A DNA stretch of 43,327 nucleotides from Xanthobacteraceae bacterium. GTDB taxonomy: Bacteria > Pseudomonadota > Alphaproteobacteria > Rhizobiales > Xanthobacteraceae. The DNA lies in assembly GCA_028282095.1 (NCBI GenBank), contig JANQIP010000271.1:1-43327 (forward strand), written 5' to 3'. The notes below the pieces were generated by a model, which did no database searches, was not told the DNA's origin, and worked only from the letters and a program-made list of their open reading frames with translations. Position 1 is the first letter of the stretch, and each line of letters begins with the position of its first letter. Of the stretch, positions 31,395 through 40,936 are shown in pieces. A program made the translations under genes and the position numbers.

Positions 31395-33328
31395 TCCTGC
31401 GCAAGGGAAGCAATCACAGTCGTCGCGACGTGCTCGGTCTCGCGGCCGGGGGATTTGCCGGTTCGCTGCTGACACCGGTGCTCAATTCCGCGCTGGTCGC
31501 AACCGGGCATTCGGCGCTGGCGCCGATCTCATCCGCGCGGGCCGCCACCGAGGATGAAACCGCACGCCACGGCATATCGGCATTCGGCGACCTGAAATAC
31601 CCGCCCGGCTTCCGGCATTTCGACTATGTCGATCCGACCGCGCCGAAGGGCGGATTGTTCTCCCAGGTCGGCTCGACGCGGGCGTACAATCAGAACTTCC
31701 TCACCTTCAACTCGCTCAACACGTTCATCCTCAAAGGCGACGCGGCGATGGGCATGGAACGCACCTTCGCCTCACTGATGAAACGCGCCCTCGACGAGCC
31801 CGATGCCATGTACGGGCTCGCCGCAAGCGCGGTCGCTATCACGCCTGATGGCCTGACCTATCGCTTTCTCCTGCGCCCCGAAGCGCGTTTTCACGACGGC
31901 AGCCGCCTCACGGCGGCCGATGTCGTGTTCTCTCTCGAAACGCTCAAGGCGCAGGGCCACCCGATCATCCGCCAGCTTCTGCGCGAGGTGACATCCGTCG
32001 AGGCGGACGACGAGAGCACCGTCACTGTGCGGTTTGCGCAGACACGCGGGCGCGATGTTCCGCTCTTCGTCGCCGGCCTGCCGATCTTCTCACGCGCCTA
32101 TTACGCGACCCGCGTGTTCGACGCGACGACGCTCGAGGCGCCGCTCGGCTCCGGCCCTTACAAAGTCGGCCGCTTCGAGGTCGGGCGCTATATCGAATAT
32201 GACCGCGTGCCCGACTGGTGGGGCACGAACCTGCCGGTCAGCCTTGGCCAGAACAATTTCGACACGCTGCGCTACGAATTCTATCGCGACCGCGATGTCG
32301 CCTTCGAGGGCTTCACCGGCGGGAATTACCGCTTTCGCGAGGAGTTCACCTCGCGGGTCTGGGCAACGCGCTACGATTTCCCGGCGATCCGCGACCAGCG
32401 GGTCAAACGCGAGATCATCACCGACGAGACGCCGTCCGGCGCCCAGGGCTGGTTCATCAATACGCGGCGCGCGGCGTTGGCGAATCCGAAACTGCGCGAA
32501 GCGCTGAACTATGCCTTCGACTTCGAGTGGACCAACAAGTCGCTGATGTACGGCTCCTACGAGCGCACGCATTCGGTGTTCCAGAACTCGGAGATGATGG
32601 CGAAAGGCCCGCCGAGCCCGGAGGAACGCGCCTTGCTCGAACCGTTCCGCGGCCGCGTTCCGGACGAGGTGTTCGGCGAGCCGTTCGTCCCCCCGGTGTC
32701 GGACGGCTCGGGGCAGGACCGCGCTCTCCTGCGCAAGGCCTCGCGGATCCTGCGAGACGCCGGTTTCCCGGTGAAGGACGGGCGGCGGGTCGACGCCAAC
32801 GGCAAGGTGGTGACGATCGAGTTCTTGATGTACGAGCCGACCTTCCAGCCGCATCATATGTTGTTCATCAAGAATCTCGGCCTGCTCGGCATCACCGCGA
32901 CGCTGCGCATGGTCGACCCGGTGCAGTACCGGGCGCGGCTGAATGACTTCGACTTCGACATTACGGTGCAGCGCTTCAGCTTCTCACTGTTGCCCGGCGA
33001 GTCATTGCGCTCGTTTTTCTCCTCGCAGGCCGCGGCGACCCGGGGCTCCAACAATCTCGCCGGCATCGCCGATCCGGCGGTCGACGCGCTGATCGATGCG
33101 GTCATCGCCGCGAATACCCGGCAGGAGCTCGTGACCGCGGCGCGCGCCCTCGACCGGGTGATCCGCGCCGGCCGGTATTGGGTTCCCCACTGGTACAAAG
33201 CCTCGCACTGGATCGCCTATTGGGACGTCTTCGGCCGTCCTGCGACCAAACCGCGCTATGCGCGGGGCATACCGGACACTTGGTGGTATGATGGCGATGA
33301 AGCGAGCAAGACCAGGCAGACGAGATGA
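31391..33328 (+). CDS. Periplasmic solute-binding protein, family 5, YejA type (second copy)
   Basis: A 645-residue paralogue of the preceding gene, with a twin-arginine-like signal (HSRRDVLGLAAGGFAGSLL, residues 9-27) and likely cleavage after SARA near residue 50. Shared blocks are FGDLKYPPGFRHFDYVDPTAPKGG, YRFLLRPEARFHDGSRLTAADV and LNYAFDFEWTNKSLMYG. The GTG start overlaps the upstream stop by four bases, so the two are coupled. Two tandem YejA-type proteins feeding one permease/ATPase set are common in rhizobia; they may differ in ligand range. The family is secure, the ligand is not. Confidence 0.88.
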   Translation: MILRKGSNHSRRDVLGLAAGGFAGSLLTPVLNSALVATGHSALAPISSARAATEDETARHGISAFGDLKYPPGFRHFDYVDPTAPKGGLFSQVGSTRAYNQNFLTFNSLNTFILKGDAAMGMERTFASLMKRALDEPDAMYGLAASAVAITPDGLTYRFLLRPEARFHDGSRLTAADVVFSLETLKAQGHPIIRQLLREVTSVEADDESTVTVRFAQTRGRDVPLFVAGLPIFSRAYYATRVFDATTLEAPLGSGPYKVGRFEVGRYIEYDRVPDWWGTNLPVSLGQNNFDTLRYEFYRDRDVAFEGFTGGNYRFREEFTSRVWATRYDFPAIRDQRVKREIITDETPSGAQGWFINTRRAALANPKLREALNYAFDFEWTNKSLMYGSYERTHSVFQNSEMMAKGPPSPEERALLEPFRGRVPDEVFGEPFVPPVSDGSGQDRALLRKASRILRDAGFPVKDGRRVDANGKVVTIEFLMYEPTFQPHHMLFIKNLGLLGITATLRMVDPVQYRARLNDFDFDITVQRFSFSLLPGESLRSFFSSQAAATRGSNNLAGIADPAVDALIDAVIAANTRQELVTAARALDRVIRAGRYWVPHWYKASHWIAYWDVFGRPATKPRYARGIPDTWWYDGDEASKTRQTR

Positions 33329-33377
33329 TTGCGGCGCCCCCCTTGTGCGGGAGGTCGCCGGCGCGTAGCCATTGATG

Positions 33378-33458
33378 GTGATCGCTTCAACCTGAAGCGA
33401 TCACGCTTTCAAGCATGATCCCGAAAAGTTGGCAGACTTTTCGGATAAGATCGTGTGA
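33378..33458 (+). repeat. Repeat family B, copy 12 (inside the transporter operon)
   Basis: Tail hairpin GTGATCGCTTCA / TGAAGCGATCAC at 33378-33405, then a palindrome from GCATGATCC to AAGATCGTG. It lies between the second binding protein and the permease gene and could lower or stabilise part of the operon message. Confidence 0.8.
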
Positions 33459-33498
33459 CCACAAAGAAGAACAGAAGACGCGCGCGCTCAAGGATGTC

Positions 33499-34614
33499 AT
33501 GACCGCCTATATCGCTCGTCGTCTCCTTTTGATGATCCCGACGCTGTTTGGGATCATGCTCGTTTCGTTCGTCGTCGTGCAGTTCGCGCCCGGCGGGCCG
33601 GTCGAGCGGGTGATCGCGCAGCTCTCCGGCGCCGATACCGGCGCAACATCGCGCATCTCGGGCTCGGCCGGCGGTGATTTCGGCGCGCGTGGCCAAATTC
33701 AGGGCGGCGCACAGGCCGACCCGGTCACGTCGAAATATCGCGGCGCCCAGGGGCTCGATCCGGAATTCATCAAGAGCCTGGAGCAGCAGTTCGGCTTCGA
33801 CAAGCCGGCCTATGAGCGCTTCTTCTTGATGCTATGGAATTACGCCACCTTCAACTTCGGCGAGAGCTATTTCCGCGATGTTCGCGTGGTCGACCTCATC
33901 ATCGAGAAGCTCCCGGTGTCGATCTCGCTCGGCATCTGGATGACCTTGCTCACCTATCTGATCTCGATCCCGCTCGGCATCCGCAAGGCGGTACGCGACG
34001 GCTCGCAGTTCGACGTGTGGACCTCGGGCGTGATCATTGTCGGCTATGCCATTCCGGGCTTTCTGTTCGCGATTCTGCTGATCATCTTGTTTGCCGGCGG
34101 ATCGTTCTTCGACTGGTTCCCGCTGCGCGGACTCACATCGAGCAACTGGTCCGAGCTGCCGTGGTGGCAGAAGATCCTCGACTATTTCTGGCATCTGGCG
34201 CTGCCGATCATCTCGATGGGGCTCAGCGCCTTCGCCACCATGACGCTGCTGACCAAGAACTCGTTCCTCGACGAGGTGCGCAAGCAATATGTGCTGACCG
34301 CGCGCGCCAAGGGCTGCTCGGAGAAGCAGGTGCTCTATGGCCACATCTTCCGCAACGCCATGTTGATCATCGTCGCCGGCTTTCCCGGCGCCTTTGTAGC
34401 CGCGTTCTTCTCCGGCTCGCTCCTGATCGAGACCATCTTCTCGCTTGATGGGCTCGGCTTGCTCGGATTCGAGAGCGTGCTAAACCGGGATTATCCGGTT
34501 GTGTTCGCCACGCTCTACATTTTCTCCCTGGTCGGGCTCGTGGTGAATCTGATCTCCGATCTGACCTATACCTGGGTCGATCCGCGCATCGACTTCGAGA
34601 CGCGCGAGGTTTGA
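33499..34614 (+). CDS. yejB: ABC transporter permease, YejB type
   Basis: A 371-residue inner-membrane permease of the DppB/YejB family. The opening TAYIARRLLLMIPTLFGIML forms the first membrane helix. A long periplasmic loop of about 100 residues follows (with GSAGGDFGARGQIQGG), then five further helices. The coupling EAA-like motif is QYVLTARAKGCSEKQVLYGH, near residue 270. The ATG at 33499 has AGGA close before it; an upstream in-frame start would read through a family B repeat. It precedes the YejE-type permease by one base, so the two are coupled. It forms the heterodimeric channel of the importer with YejE. Confidence 0.92.
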   Translation: MTAYIARRLLLMIPTLFGIMLVSFVVVQFAPGGPVERVIAQLSGADTGATSRISGSAGGDFGARGQIQGGAQADPVTSKYRGAQGLDPEFIKSLEQQFGFDKPAYERFFLMLWNYATFNFGESYFRDVRVVDLIIEKLPVSISLGIWMTLLTYLISIPLGIRKAVRDGSQFDVWTSGVIIVGYAIPGFLFAILLIILFAGGSFFDWFPLRGLTSSNWSELPWWQKILDYFWHLALPIISMGLSAFATMTLLTKNSFLDEVRKQYVLTARAKGCSEKQVLYGHIFRNAMLIIVAGFPGAFVAAFFSGSLLIETIFSLDGLGLLGFESVLNRDYPVVFATLYIFSLVGLVVNLISDLTYTWVDPRIDFETREV

Positions 34615-34615
34615 A

Positions 34616-35797
34616 GTGGACGCCACCACCAACGAACGCACGCCGGACACCACCGCCGTCGCGCCGGTTGGGCTTGCCGTCCTGCCGGAACGACGGCCGC
34701 TTCGACTTTCCCCGCTCAACCGCCGGCGCTGGGAGAACTTCAAGGCGAACCGGCGCGGCTATTGGTCCTTGTGGATCTTCCTTGTTTTGTTCGCCTTGTC
34801 GCTGGGTGCCGAATTCATCGTCAATGACCGGCCGCTGCTGGTGCGCTATGAGGGGCGCTTCTATTTTCCCGTCTTTGTCAATTATCCCGAGACCGAGTTC
34901 GGCGGCGACTTCGAAACGGCGACCGACTACCGCGATCCTTTCGTGCAGGAGCTGATTGCCGAGAAGGGCGGCACCATGATCTGGCCGCCGATCCGCTATT
35001 CCTACGATACCCACAATCTCGATTTACCGACGCCCGCACCGTCGGCTCCGACCTGGATGCTGACCGAGGCGCAGTGCAAGGCGGTGGTCGATAAGAAGGG
35101 CGTCAGCGGCTGCAGCGACCTTGAATACAACTGGCTGGGCACCGACGATCAGGGCCGCGACGTCGTCGCCCGGCTGGTCTACGGCTTTCGCATCTCGGTG
35201 CTGTTCGGCCTCGCGCTCACCGTGGTCTCCTCCGTGATCGGCGTCGCGGCGGGCGCCGTGCAGGGCTATTTCGGCGGCTGGACCGATCTGTTGTTCCAGC
35301 GCTTCATCGAGATCTGGACCTCGATTCCTGCGCTCTATCTGTTGCTGATCATCTCCTCGGTGCTGGTGCCCGGCTTTTTCGTGCTGCTCGGGATCCTGCT
35401 GCTGTTCTCATGGGTATCGCTGGTCGGCCTCGTGCGCGCCGAATTCCTGCGCGGGCGCAATTTCGAATATGTCCAGGCCGCGCGTGCGCTCGGCGTTTCC
35501 AATGCTCTCATCATGTTCCGCCATCTTCTGCCGAATGCGATGGTGGCGACTTTGACCTTCCTGCCGTTCATTCTCTCGTCATCGGTGATGACGCTGACCG
35601 CGCTCGACTTCCTCGGCTTCGGCCTGCCGCCCGGCTCGCCCTCGCTCGGCGAGATGCTGAGCCAGGGCAAGGCCAATATCCAGGCGCCGTGGCTCGGCCT
35701 GACGGCGTTCTTCACCGTGGCGATCATGCTCTCGCTTCTTATCTTCATCGGCGAGGCCGTGCGCGACGCGTTCGATCCGCGCAAGACCTTCCGGTGA
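34616..35797 (+). CDS. yejE: ABC transporter permease, YejE type
   Basis: A 393-residue permease of the DppC/YejE family. A cytoplasmic N-terminus with PLNRRRWENFKANRRGYWSLW leads into the first helix (residues 48-62). A large periplasmic segment (about 70-175) is typical of YejE. The YNWLGTDDQGRDVVARLVYG block comes just before the membrane domain, and the coupling motif FEYVQAARALGVSNALIMFRH lies near residue 288. The GTG start follows the YejB stop after one base and has GAGG upstream. In most relatives the ATPase gene yejF comes next; here a toxin-antitoxin-like pair intervenes. Confidence 0.93.
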   Translation: MDATTNERTPDTTAVAPVGLAVLPERRPLRLSPLNRRRWENFKANRRGYWSLWIFLVLFALSLGAEFIVNDRPLLVRYEGRFYFPVFVNYPETEFGGDFETATDYRDPFVQELIAEKGGTMIWPPIRYSYDTHNLDLPTPAPSAPTWMLTEAQCKAVVDKKGVSGCSDLEYNWLGTDDQGRDVVARLVYGFRISVLFGLALTVVSSVIGVAAGAVQGYFGGWTDLLFQRFIEIWTSIPALYLLLIISSVLVPGFFVLLGILLLFSWVSLVGLVRAEFLRGRNFEYVQAARALGVSNALIMFRHLLPNAMVATLTFLPFILSSSVMTLTALDFLGFGLPPGSPSLGEMLSQGKANIQAPWLGLTAFFTVAIMLSLLIFIGEAVRDAFDPRKTFR

Positions 35798-35836
35798 GGT
35801 TTGATTGGGATGCGTCAGCAATATGGGTCACCCACC

Positions 35837-36076
35837 ATGAACAAGATCGTGCGTGAGAACTACCCGGCCTCGAAGCTACCTCAGGACCTGCGACCGACCG
35901 ACAACCCGAATGCGCGCGTCACGGTGACGATCGAGGAGGAGTTGGCCGCAGACGAACAACGGCCCGACCACGTCATGACGTTGGAAGAGATTTTCGCGCT
36001 CCGTCGGCCCCCTTTCCGAACGAAAGAGGATATCGATACCGACATCCGGCGTGACCGAGACGAGTGGGATGACTGA
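35837..36076 (+). CDS. Probable type II antitoxin (VapB-like)
   Basis: A 79-residue acidic protein just upstream of a PIN-domain gene. The N-terminal part (KIVRENYPASKLPQDLR...ARVTVTIEEE) looks like a small beta-rich DNA-binding or dimer domain. The C-terminal half (LEEIFALRRPPFRTKEDIDTDIRRDRDEW) is an amphipathic helix of the type that wraps a toxin. This arrangement is familiar from antitoxins paired with PIN toxins in alphaproteobacteria. The ATG at 35837 is 39 bases after yejE; earlier in-frame starts (35801, 35810) are possible. The last eight bases overlap the toxin start. The antitoxin role is inferred from pairing and composition. Confidence 0.7.
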   Translation: MNKIVRENYPASKLPQDLRPTDNPNARVTVTIEEELAADEQRPDHVMTLEEIFALRRPPFRTKEDIDTDIRRDRDEWDD

Positions 36077-36547
36077 AGGTGTCGGCCCGCCCGCGATCTA
36101 CCTGGATGCAAATCCCTTCATTTACATGATAGAAGGAAACACTGAGATCGCCCGCCCCGTTGAGCAGTTGATGAAGCTACTGCGAAGCAGGCCGGGACTT
36201 GGTGCAACAAGCGAACTAACGCTTCTCGAGGTACTGCCGAAGGCACGCACCCCCGATCATCATCGCAGCTATCTCAATCTCATCCTATGGAGTGGAATCG
36301 TCGAGCTTCTGCCGGTGTCACGTGCCGTTCTGCTTGAGGCCGCAAACTACCGGCGCCAAGCGGCAAGACGGCGGGACGATGGAAGCCGCTCTTTGCCGAG
36401 CTTGCCCGATTCCATTCACATTGTGACGGCGATCGTTAACGGCTGCAGCATGTTCGTGTCGAATGACGGACGATTGAGATTGCCTCAGAAGCTTGAGCGA
36501 TACGCGCCCGACGCCACCGGCATCGCGGCTTTGATGCAGAAACTCGC

Positions 36548-36551
<4 letters not shown>
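36069..36551 (+). CDS. PIN-domain toxin (VapC-like ribonuclease)
   Basis: A 160-residue PIN-domain protein. The four acidic metal-binding positions are present: Asp13 in YLDANPFIY, Glu54 in ELTLLEV, Asp114 in LPDSIHIVTA and Asp133 in FVSNDGRL. VapC toxins cut tRNA or rRNA and are held off by the cognate antitoxin. The ATG at 36069 overlaps the antitoxin by eight bases; a GTG at 36051 is an alternative. The stop (36549-36551) overlaps the yejF ATG (36548), so toxin and ATPase translation are linked. Base composition is lower in GC than the neighbours (29 of 60 at 36121-36180), which suggests acquisition. Confidence 0.85.
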
Positions 36552-38176
<1,625 letters not shown>

Positions 38177-38195
38177 CGCATGATTCGGTGGTGTC

Positions 38196-38621
38196 TCAAT
38201 TTGATTGGGGCGGCTTTCTCAGCAAGTCCCATCGTTCGCGATACCGCTCTGCCTCCTTCGTGTCGAAGGCGTGCCATATGGACCCGGTACCCCGAGACGT
38301 CGAGCGCCCACGCCGCGCCACTGCCTCGCTAGGGACAATGAAATAATCGGGACGGTCGTTGCCATGCATGTTCACGAAAATATAGACGTGCTGCTTCGCC
38401 TTCTCCTGCTGATAGTCTTTATTAAGAAGCCAAAAACGCGCAGCCTTGCGGTTTGTTTTCACTTGGATTGACCAAGTGTGTCTGTAGTTCTGGTCAGTGG
38501 CGAACAAATCCACACCGCGCGCGCTCCGCGACGTTACTGAGACTATGAACTCTTTCTGCGTTAGTTCTGCGGCCGTCAAATAGACCCCAAGCATCCCGGT
38601 CATTTGCCCCTTGGCCGCCAT
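38196..38621 (-). CDS. Uncharacterised protein with a possible PD-(D/E)XK nuclease-like core
   Basis: A 141-residue soluble protein that I cannot name. The N-terminal helix (GVYLTAAEL, Glu19) is followed by ARGVDLFATD (Asp38) and the strand TWSIQVKTN (Gln53, Lys55). This order, Glu - Asp - (Glu/Gln)xLys, is that of the restriction-endonuclease-like fold. A strand HVYIFVNMHG and the C-terminal helix KEAERYRERWDLL follow. The start at 38619-38621 has GGGGGAAG just upstream. It stands alone, convergent with yejF. Possible roles include a small nuclease or a decayed restriction/repair protein; activity is not shown and the fold call is by eye. Confidence 0.6.
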   Translation of the reverse strand: MAAKGQMTGMLGVYLTAAELTQKEFIVSVTSRSARGVDLFATDQNYRHTWSIQVKTNRKAARFWLLNKDYQQEKAKQHVYIFVNMHGNDRPDYFIVPSEAVARRGRSTSRGTGSIWHAFDTKEAERYRERWDLLRKPPQSN

Positions 38622-38690
38622 CTCTTCCCCCTGTATGCCAGAATGGGACACCACCCATGATTCAACGAGATCGGAGTCTTCGCGTCATTA

Positions 38691-38760
38691 TCGGACAAAG
38701 ATACAAGAAAACAAGGAACGAGGGAGTGCGGTTGATTCAGCTTGAAGCAATCGTGCTTGG
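38691..38760 (+). repeat. Partial repeat family B, copy 13
   Basis: Right part only: TATCGGACAAAG, a linker with GAAAACAAGG, and a tail hairpin GGTTGATTCAG...CTTGAAGCAATC. It ends just before the NUDIX gene. Confidence 0.55.
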
Positions 38761-38769
38761 AGTTACGGC

Positions 38770-39411
38770 ATGACGGACGGGGGCGGAAAAGCAGGATCGA
38801 TCCTGGAGGATCGCGCGGCCGATGCCTCGATCAGCGGCCCGGAGCTGATCGGTAGCGGATTCCGCCCGCTTGAACGGTACGCGATTGAGCTCTCCCAGGA
38901 CGACGGCAGCAAGGCTCACATGTGGCGCGACACTTTGCGTGTCGGCTGCATCGCGGGGGTGCTCGCGATCGATCCTGAGCGCGACGAGATCGTGCTGATC
39001 CATCAGTTCCGCCTCCCGGCGCATCTGCGCATCGGGCAAGGCGACGTGGTCGAGATCGTCGCCGGCTTTGTCGATACCGGCGAGACGCCCGCAGCGGCGG
39101 CCCGGCGCGAATGTATGGAGGAGATCGGGGTCGAGCCGCGCTCGTTGCACGAGATCCTCACCTTCATGCCGTCGCCAGGCATGCTTGACGAATACGCGAC
39201 GATCTTCGTTGCCGCCGTCGATGCGACGCGTGTTCCCGAGCGTTGTGGCGTTGCCGGGGAAACCGAGCAGACGCAGCCGATCCGCGTGCGCATTGACGAC
39301 GCGCTGGCCGCGCTCCGGCGCGGGAGGATCCACAATGGCTATCTCATCCTCGCGCTGCAATGGATCGCGCTCAACCGCGACCGCCTGCCGGACCTGCTGC
39401 GCGAGACCTGA
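38770..39411 (+). CDS. NUDIX hydrolase, ADP-ribose pyrophosphatase-like
   Basis: A 213-residue NUDIX enzyme. The box fits G-x5-E-x7-REUxEExGU exactly at residues 99-121 (Gly99, Glu105, Arg113, Glu114, Glu117, Glu118, Gly120). The upstream VLIHQFRLPAH and downstream MPSPGMLDEYATIFVA, about sixteen residues past the box, are typical of the ADP-ribose / nucleotide-sugar pyrophosphatase group (NudF type). That group clears ADP-ribose to AMP and ribose 5-phosphate. The ATG at 38770 lies just after a partial family B repeat, with no strong ribosome binding site. The substrate is inferred from the subgroup. Confidence 0.85.
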   Translation: MTDGGGKAGSILEDRAADASISGPELIGSGFRPLERYAIELSQDDGSKAHMWRDTLRVGCIAGVLAIDPERDEIVLIHQFRLPAHLRIGQGDVVEIVAGFVDTGETPAAAARRECMEEIGVEPRSLHEILTFMPSPGMLDEYATIFVAAVDATRVPERCGVAGETEQTQPIRVRIDDALAALRRGRIHNGYLILALQWIALNRDRLPDLLRET

Positions 39412-39466
39412 TCTCAGTTCACGTGAGACTGCTCGTCCCCGCGCAGGTGGCGTGCATTCTCTTTTG

Positions 39467-39546
39467 TTCCGTTCGTTTCCCGCAAGCGGGGACCCAGAGA
39501 AAAAACAGAAGAAACTGGGTTCCCGCTTTCGCGGGAATGAACGGAA
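39467..39546 (+). repeat. Repeat family C, copy 2
   Basis: An 80-base imperfect inverted repeat: outer arms TTCCGTTCG / GAACGGAA, inner CCCGCAAGCGGGGACCCAG and CTGGGTTCCCGC-type arms, centre AGAAAAAACAGAAGAAA. The next copy begins 140 bases later. Confidence 0.8.
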
Positions 39547-39606
39547 TTTGTAGGTCGAAATGCCCCCTCCCCAACCCTGCCCCACAAGCGGGGAACATTC
39601 GTTGGT

Positions 39607-39688
39607 GTTCCGTTCGTCCCCGCGCAAGCGGGGACCCAGAGAAAAACAGAAGAAACTGGATTCCCGCTTTCGCGGGAATGAGCGGAAC
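39607..39688 (+). repeat. Repeat family C, copy 3
   Basis: Nearly the same as the copy at 39467-39546, including the A-rich centre. Between them lies CCCCCTCCCCAACCCTGCCC (39561-39580), the left half of the family D/F elements. The spacer 39412-39728 thus consists almost wholly of repeats. Confidence 0.8.
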
Positions 39689-39728
39689 GTGGATCAAGAC
39701 TGCAATGCCCTTCAGAGACGACGACGGC

Positions 39729-40574
39729 TCAAAGGCGTCTGATGCTGGTCACTTTGCCGCCTGCGGCCGTGACCCGACGGAGCGTCTCGGCCACGGGTTC
39801 GATCTCCACCGCCATGTGATGCGCGTTGGCATGAATAGCCGTTGCGGCATCGCGCATGATCACGACATGACCCGGCCAGTAAATCAGATCGCCGCGGCGA
39901 AACTCATGCGTCTCGGCCGCGCTTGCAACCTCGCGTCCGAGCGCGCGCTCCTGCATGTCGCTGTCACGCGGACAGGTCATCCCCGCGGCCTGAAGCGCGA
40001 CCTGGACGAGGCCGGAGCAATCGAGCCCGAGGCTGGTCTTGCCGCCCCAGAGATAGGGCACACCCACGAATCTCTCGGCGACCGCCACGAAATCGGGCTC
40101 GAAACTGTCGGCCGGCACGAGATGCTGAGCCGGAATGCAGCCGCCCGAGGCGAGCCAACCGAATCCCCGGTCGAACCGCGCGATGGCAACGCGGCTGCCG
40201 AGCGACAGCGCCACCAGCGGCACCAGCTTGATCGCGGGGCCGGGAAACACGAAGGTGCGCAACGCGGCGACCCGATGGGTGGGCTCGCCTCCGGGCGGCG
40301 CCAGCGCCTGCTGCGGGAGAAAGCCGACATAACCGTCCGTGTGCAGCTCGCCCCAGCACCAACCCTCGTCGTCCTCGTCGTAGATCGTCACCCGCTCGCC
40401 GCGCAGCGCCTCGGTGTCGAGCGGCGCGTCGAGCGCAGGCATGCGGCGCAGCGGCGCCTGCGGCTCGATGACCTCACGTACGACACCTTCGACGAAGCGA
40501 GCGGCCTCGACCAGTCCTTCGAGGCGCTTGGCCGCGAGGTCCTTGCGGGCCGGCGTTACGCGCGGATCGAACAT
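39729..40574 (-). CDS. NlpC/P60 family cell-wall hydrolase (C40 peptidase)
   Basis: A 281-residue protein with N-terminal SH3-like domains (about residues 50-155, with the WCWGELHTDGYVGFLP block) and a C-terminal NlpC/P60 cysteine peptidase domain. The catalytic Cys186 is in LDCSGLVQ, the His236 in WPGHVVIM and the third polar residue in the HANAHHM region. The family cuts gamma-D-glutamyl-diaminopimelate bonds in peptidoglycan peptides. No signal peptide is visible, so it may work on recycled muropeptides in the cytoplasm. The start at 40572-40574 is chosen because the upstream frame reads through a family B repeat. It follows the leucyl aminopeptidase gene on the same strand, a pairing common in alphaproteobacteria. 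Confidence 0.88.
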   Translation of the reverse strand: MFDPRVTPARKDLAAKRLEGLVEAARFVEGVVREVIEPQAPLRRMPALDAPLDTEALRGERVTIYDEDDEGWCWGELHTDGYVGFLPQQALAPPGGEPTHRVAALRTFVFPGPAIKLVPLVALSLGSRVAIARFDRGFGWLASGGCIPAQHLVPADSFEPDFVAVAERFVGVPYLWGGKTSLGLDCSGLVQVALQAAGMTCPRDSDMQERALGREVASAAETHEFRRGDLIYWPGHVVIMRDAATAIHANAHHMAVEIEPVAETLRRVTAAGGKVTSIRRL

Positions 40575-40601
40575 CGGGTTGTCCCATTGACGACGATCTT
40601 T

Positions 40602-40704
40602 GGAGCGCGATCCATTCAGACAGGATCGATCGCGATCTGTTTCTCTTTGTCTTGTCGCATGATCTTTCCCGAAAAAGTCTGCCAACTTTTCGGGATCATG
40701 CTCT
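40602..40704 (-). repeat. Repeat family B, copy 14
   Basis: Inverted complete copy: GGAGCGCGATCC...GATCGCGATC tail hairpin, TTTCTCTTTGTCTTGTCGC linker, GCATGATCTTTCCCGAAAAA...CTTTTCGGGATCATGC. Confidence 0.85.
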
Positions 40705-40731
40705 AATCAGCGTTCAGATCACGCAGCAATG

Positions 40732-40874
40732 CCTCTCCCCGCTTGCGGGGAGAGGTCGACGCGCGAAGCGCGGCGGGTGAGGGGCTGGGTACGGGCATTG
40801 CGGCAAAGTCAAAGCCCCTCATCCGGCTCGCGGCATTGCCGCTCGCCACCTTCTCCCCGCACGCGGGGAGAAGG
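40732..40874. repeat. Nested palindromic element G between lap and NlpC genes
   Basis: Two hairpins at the ends: CCTCTCCCCGC-TT-GCGGGGAGAGG (40732-40755) and CCTTCTCCCCGC-AC-GCGGGGAGAAGG (40849-40874). Their inner flanks GTGAGGGGCT and AGCCCCTCAT also pair, so the whole 143 bases can fold as one structure. It could end the aminopeptidase transcript or separate it from the NlpC gene. Confidence 0.75.
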
Positions 40875-40936
40875 CACCGTCGCAGACACGAAAGCACGAA
40901 TCGGTGCGAAGCGAACCCGGCAAAGCGGATCGTCGG

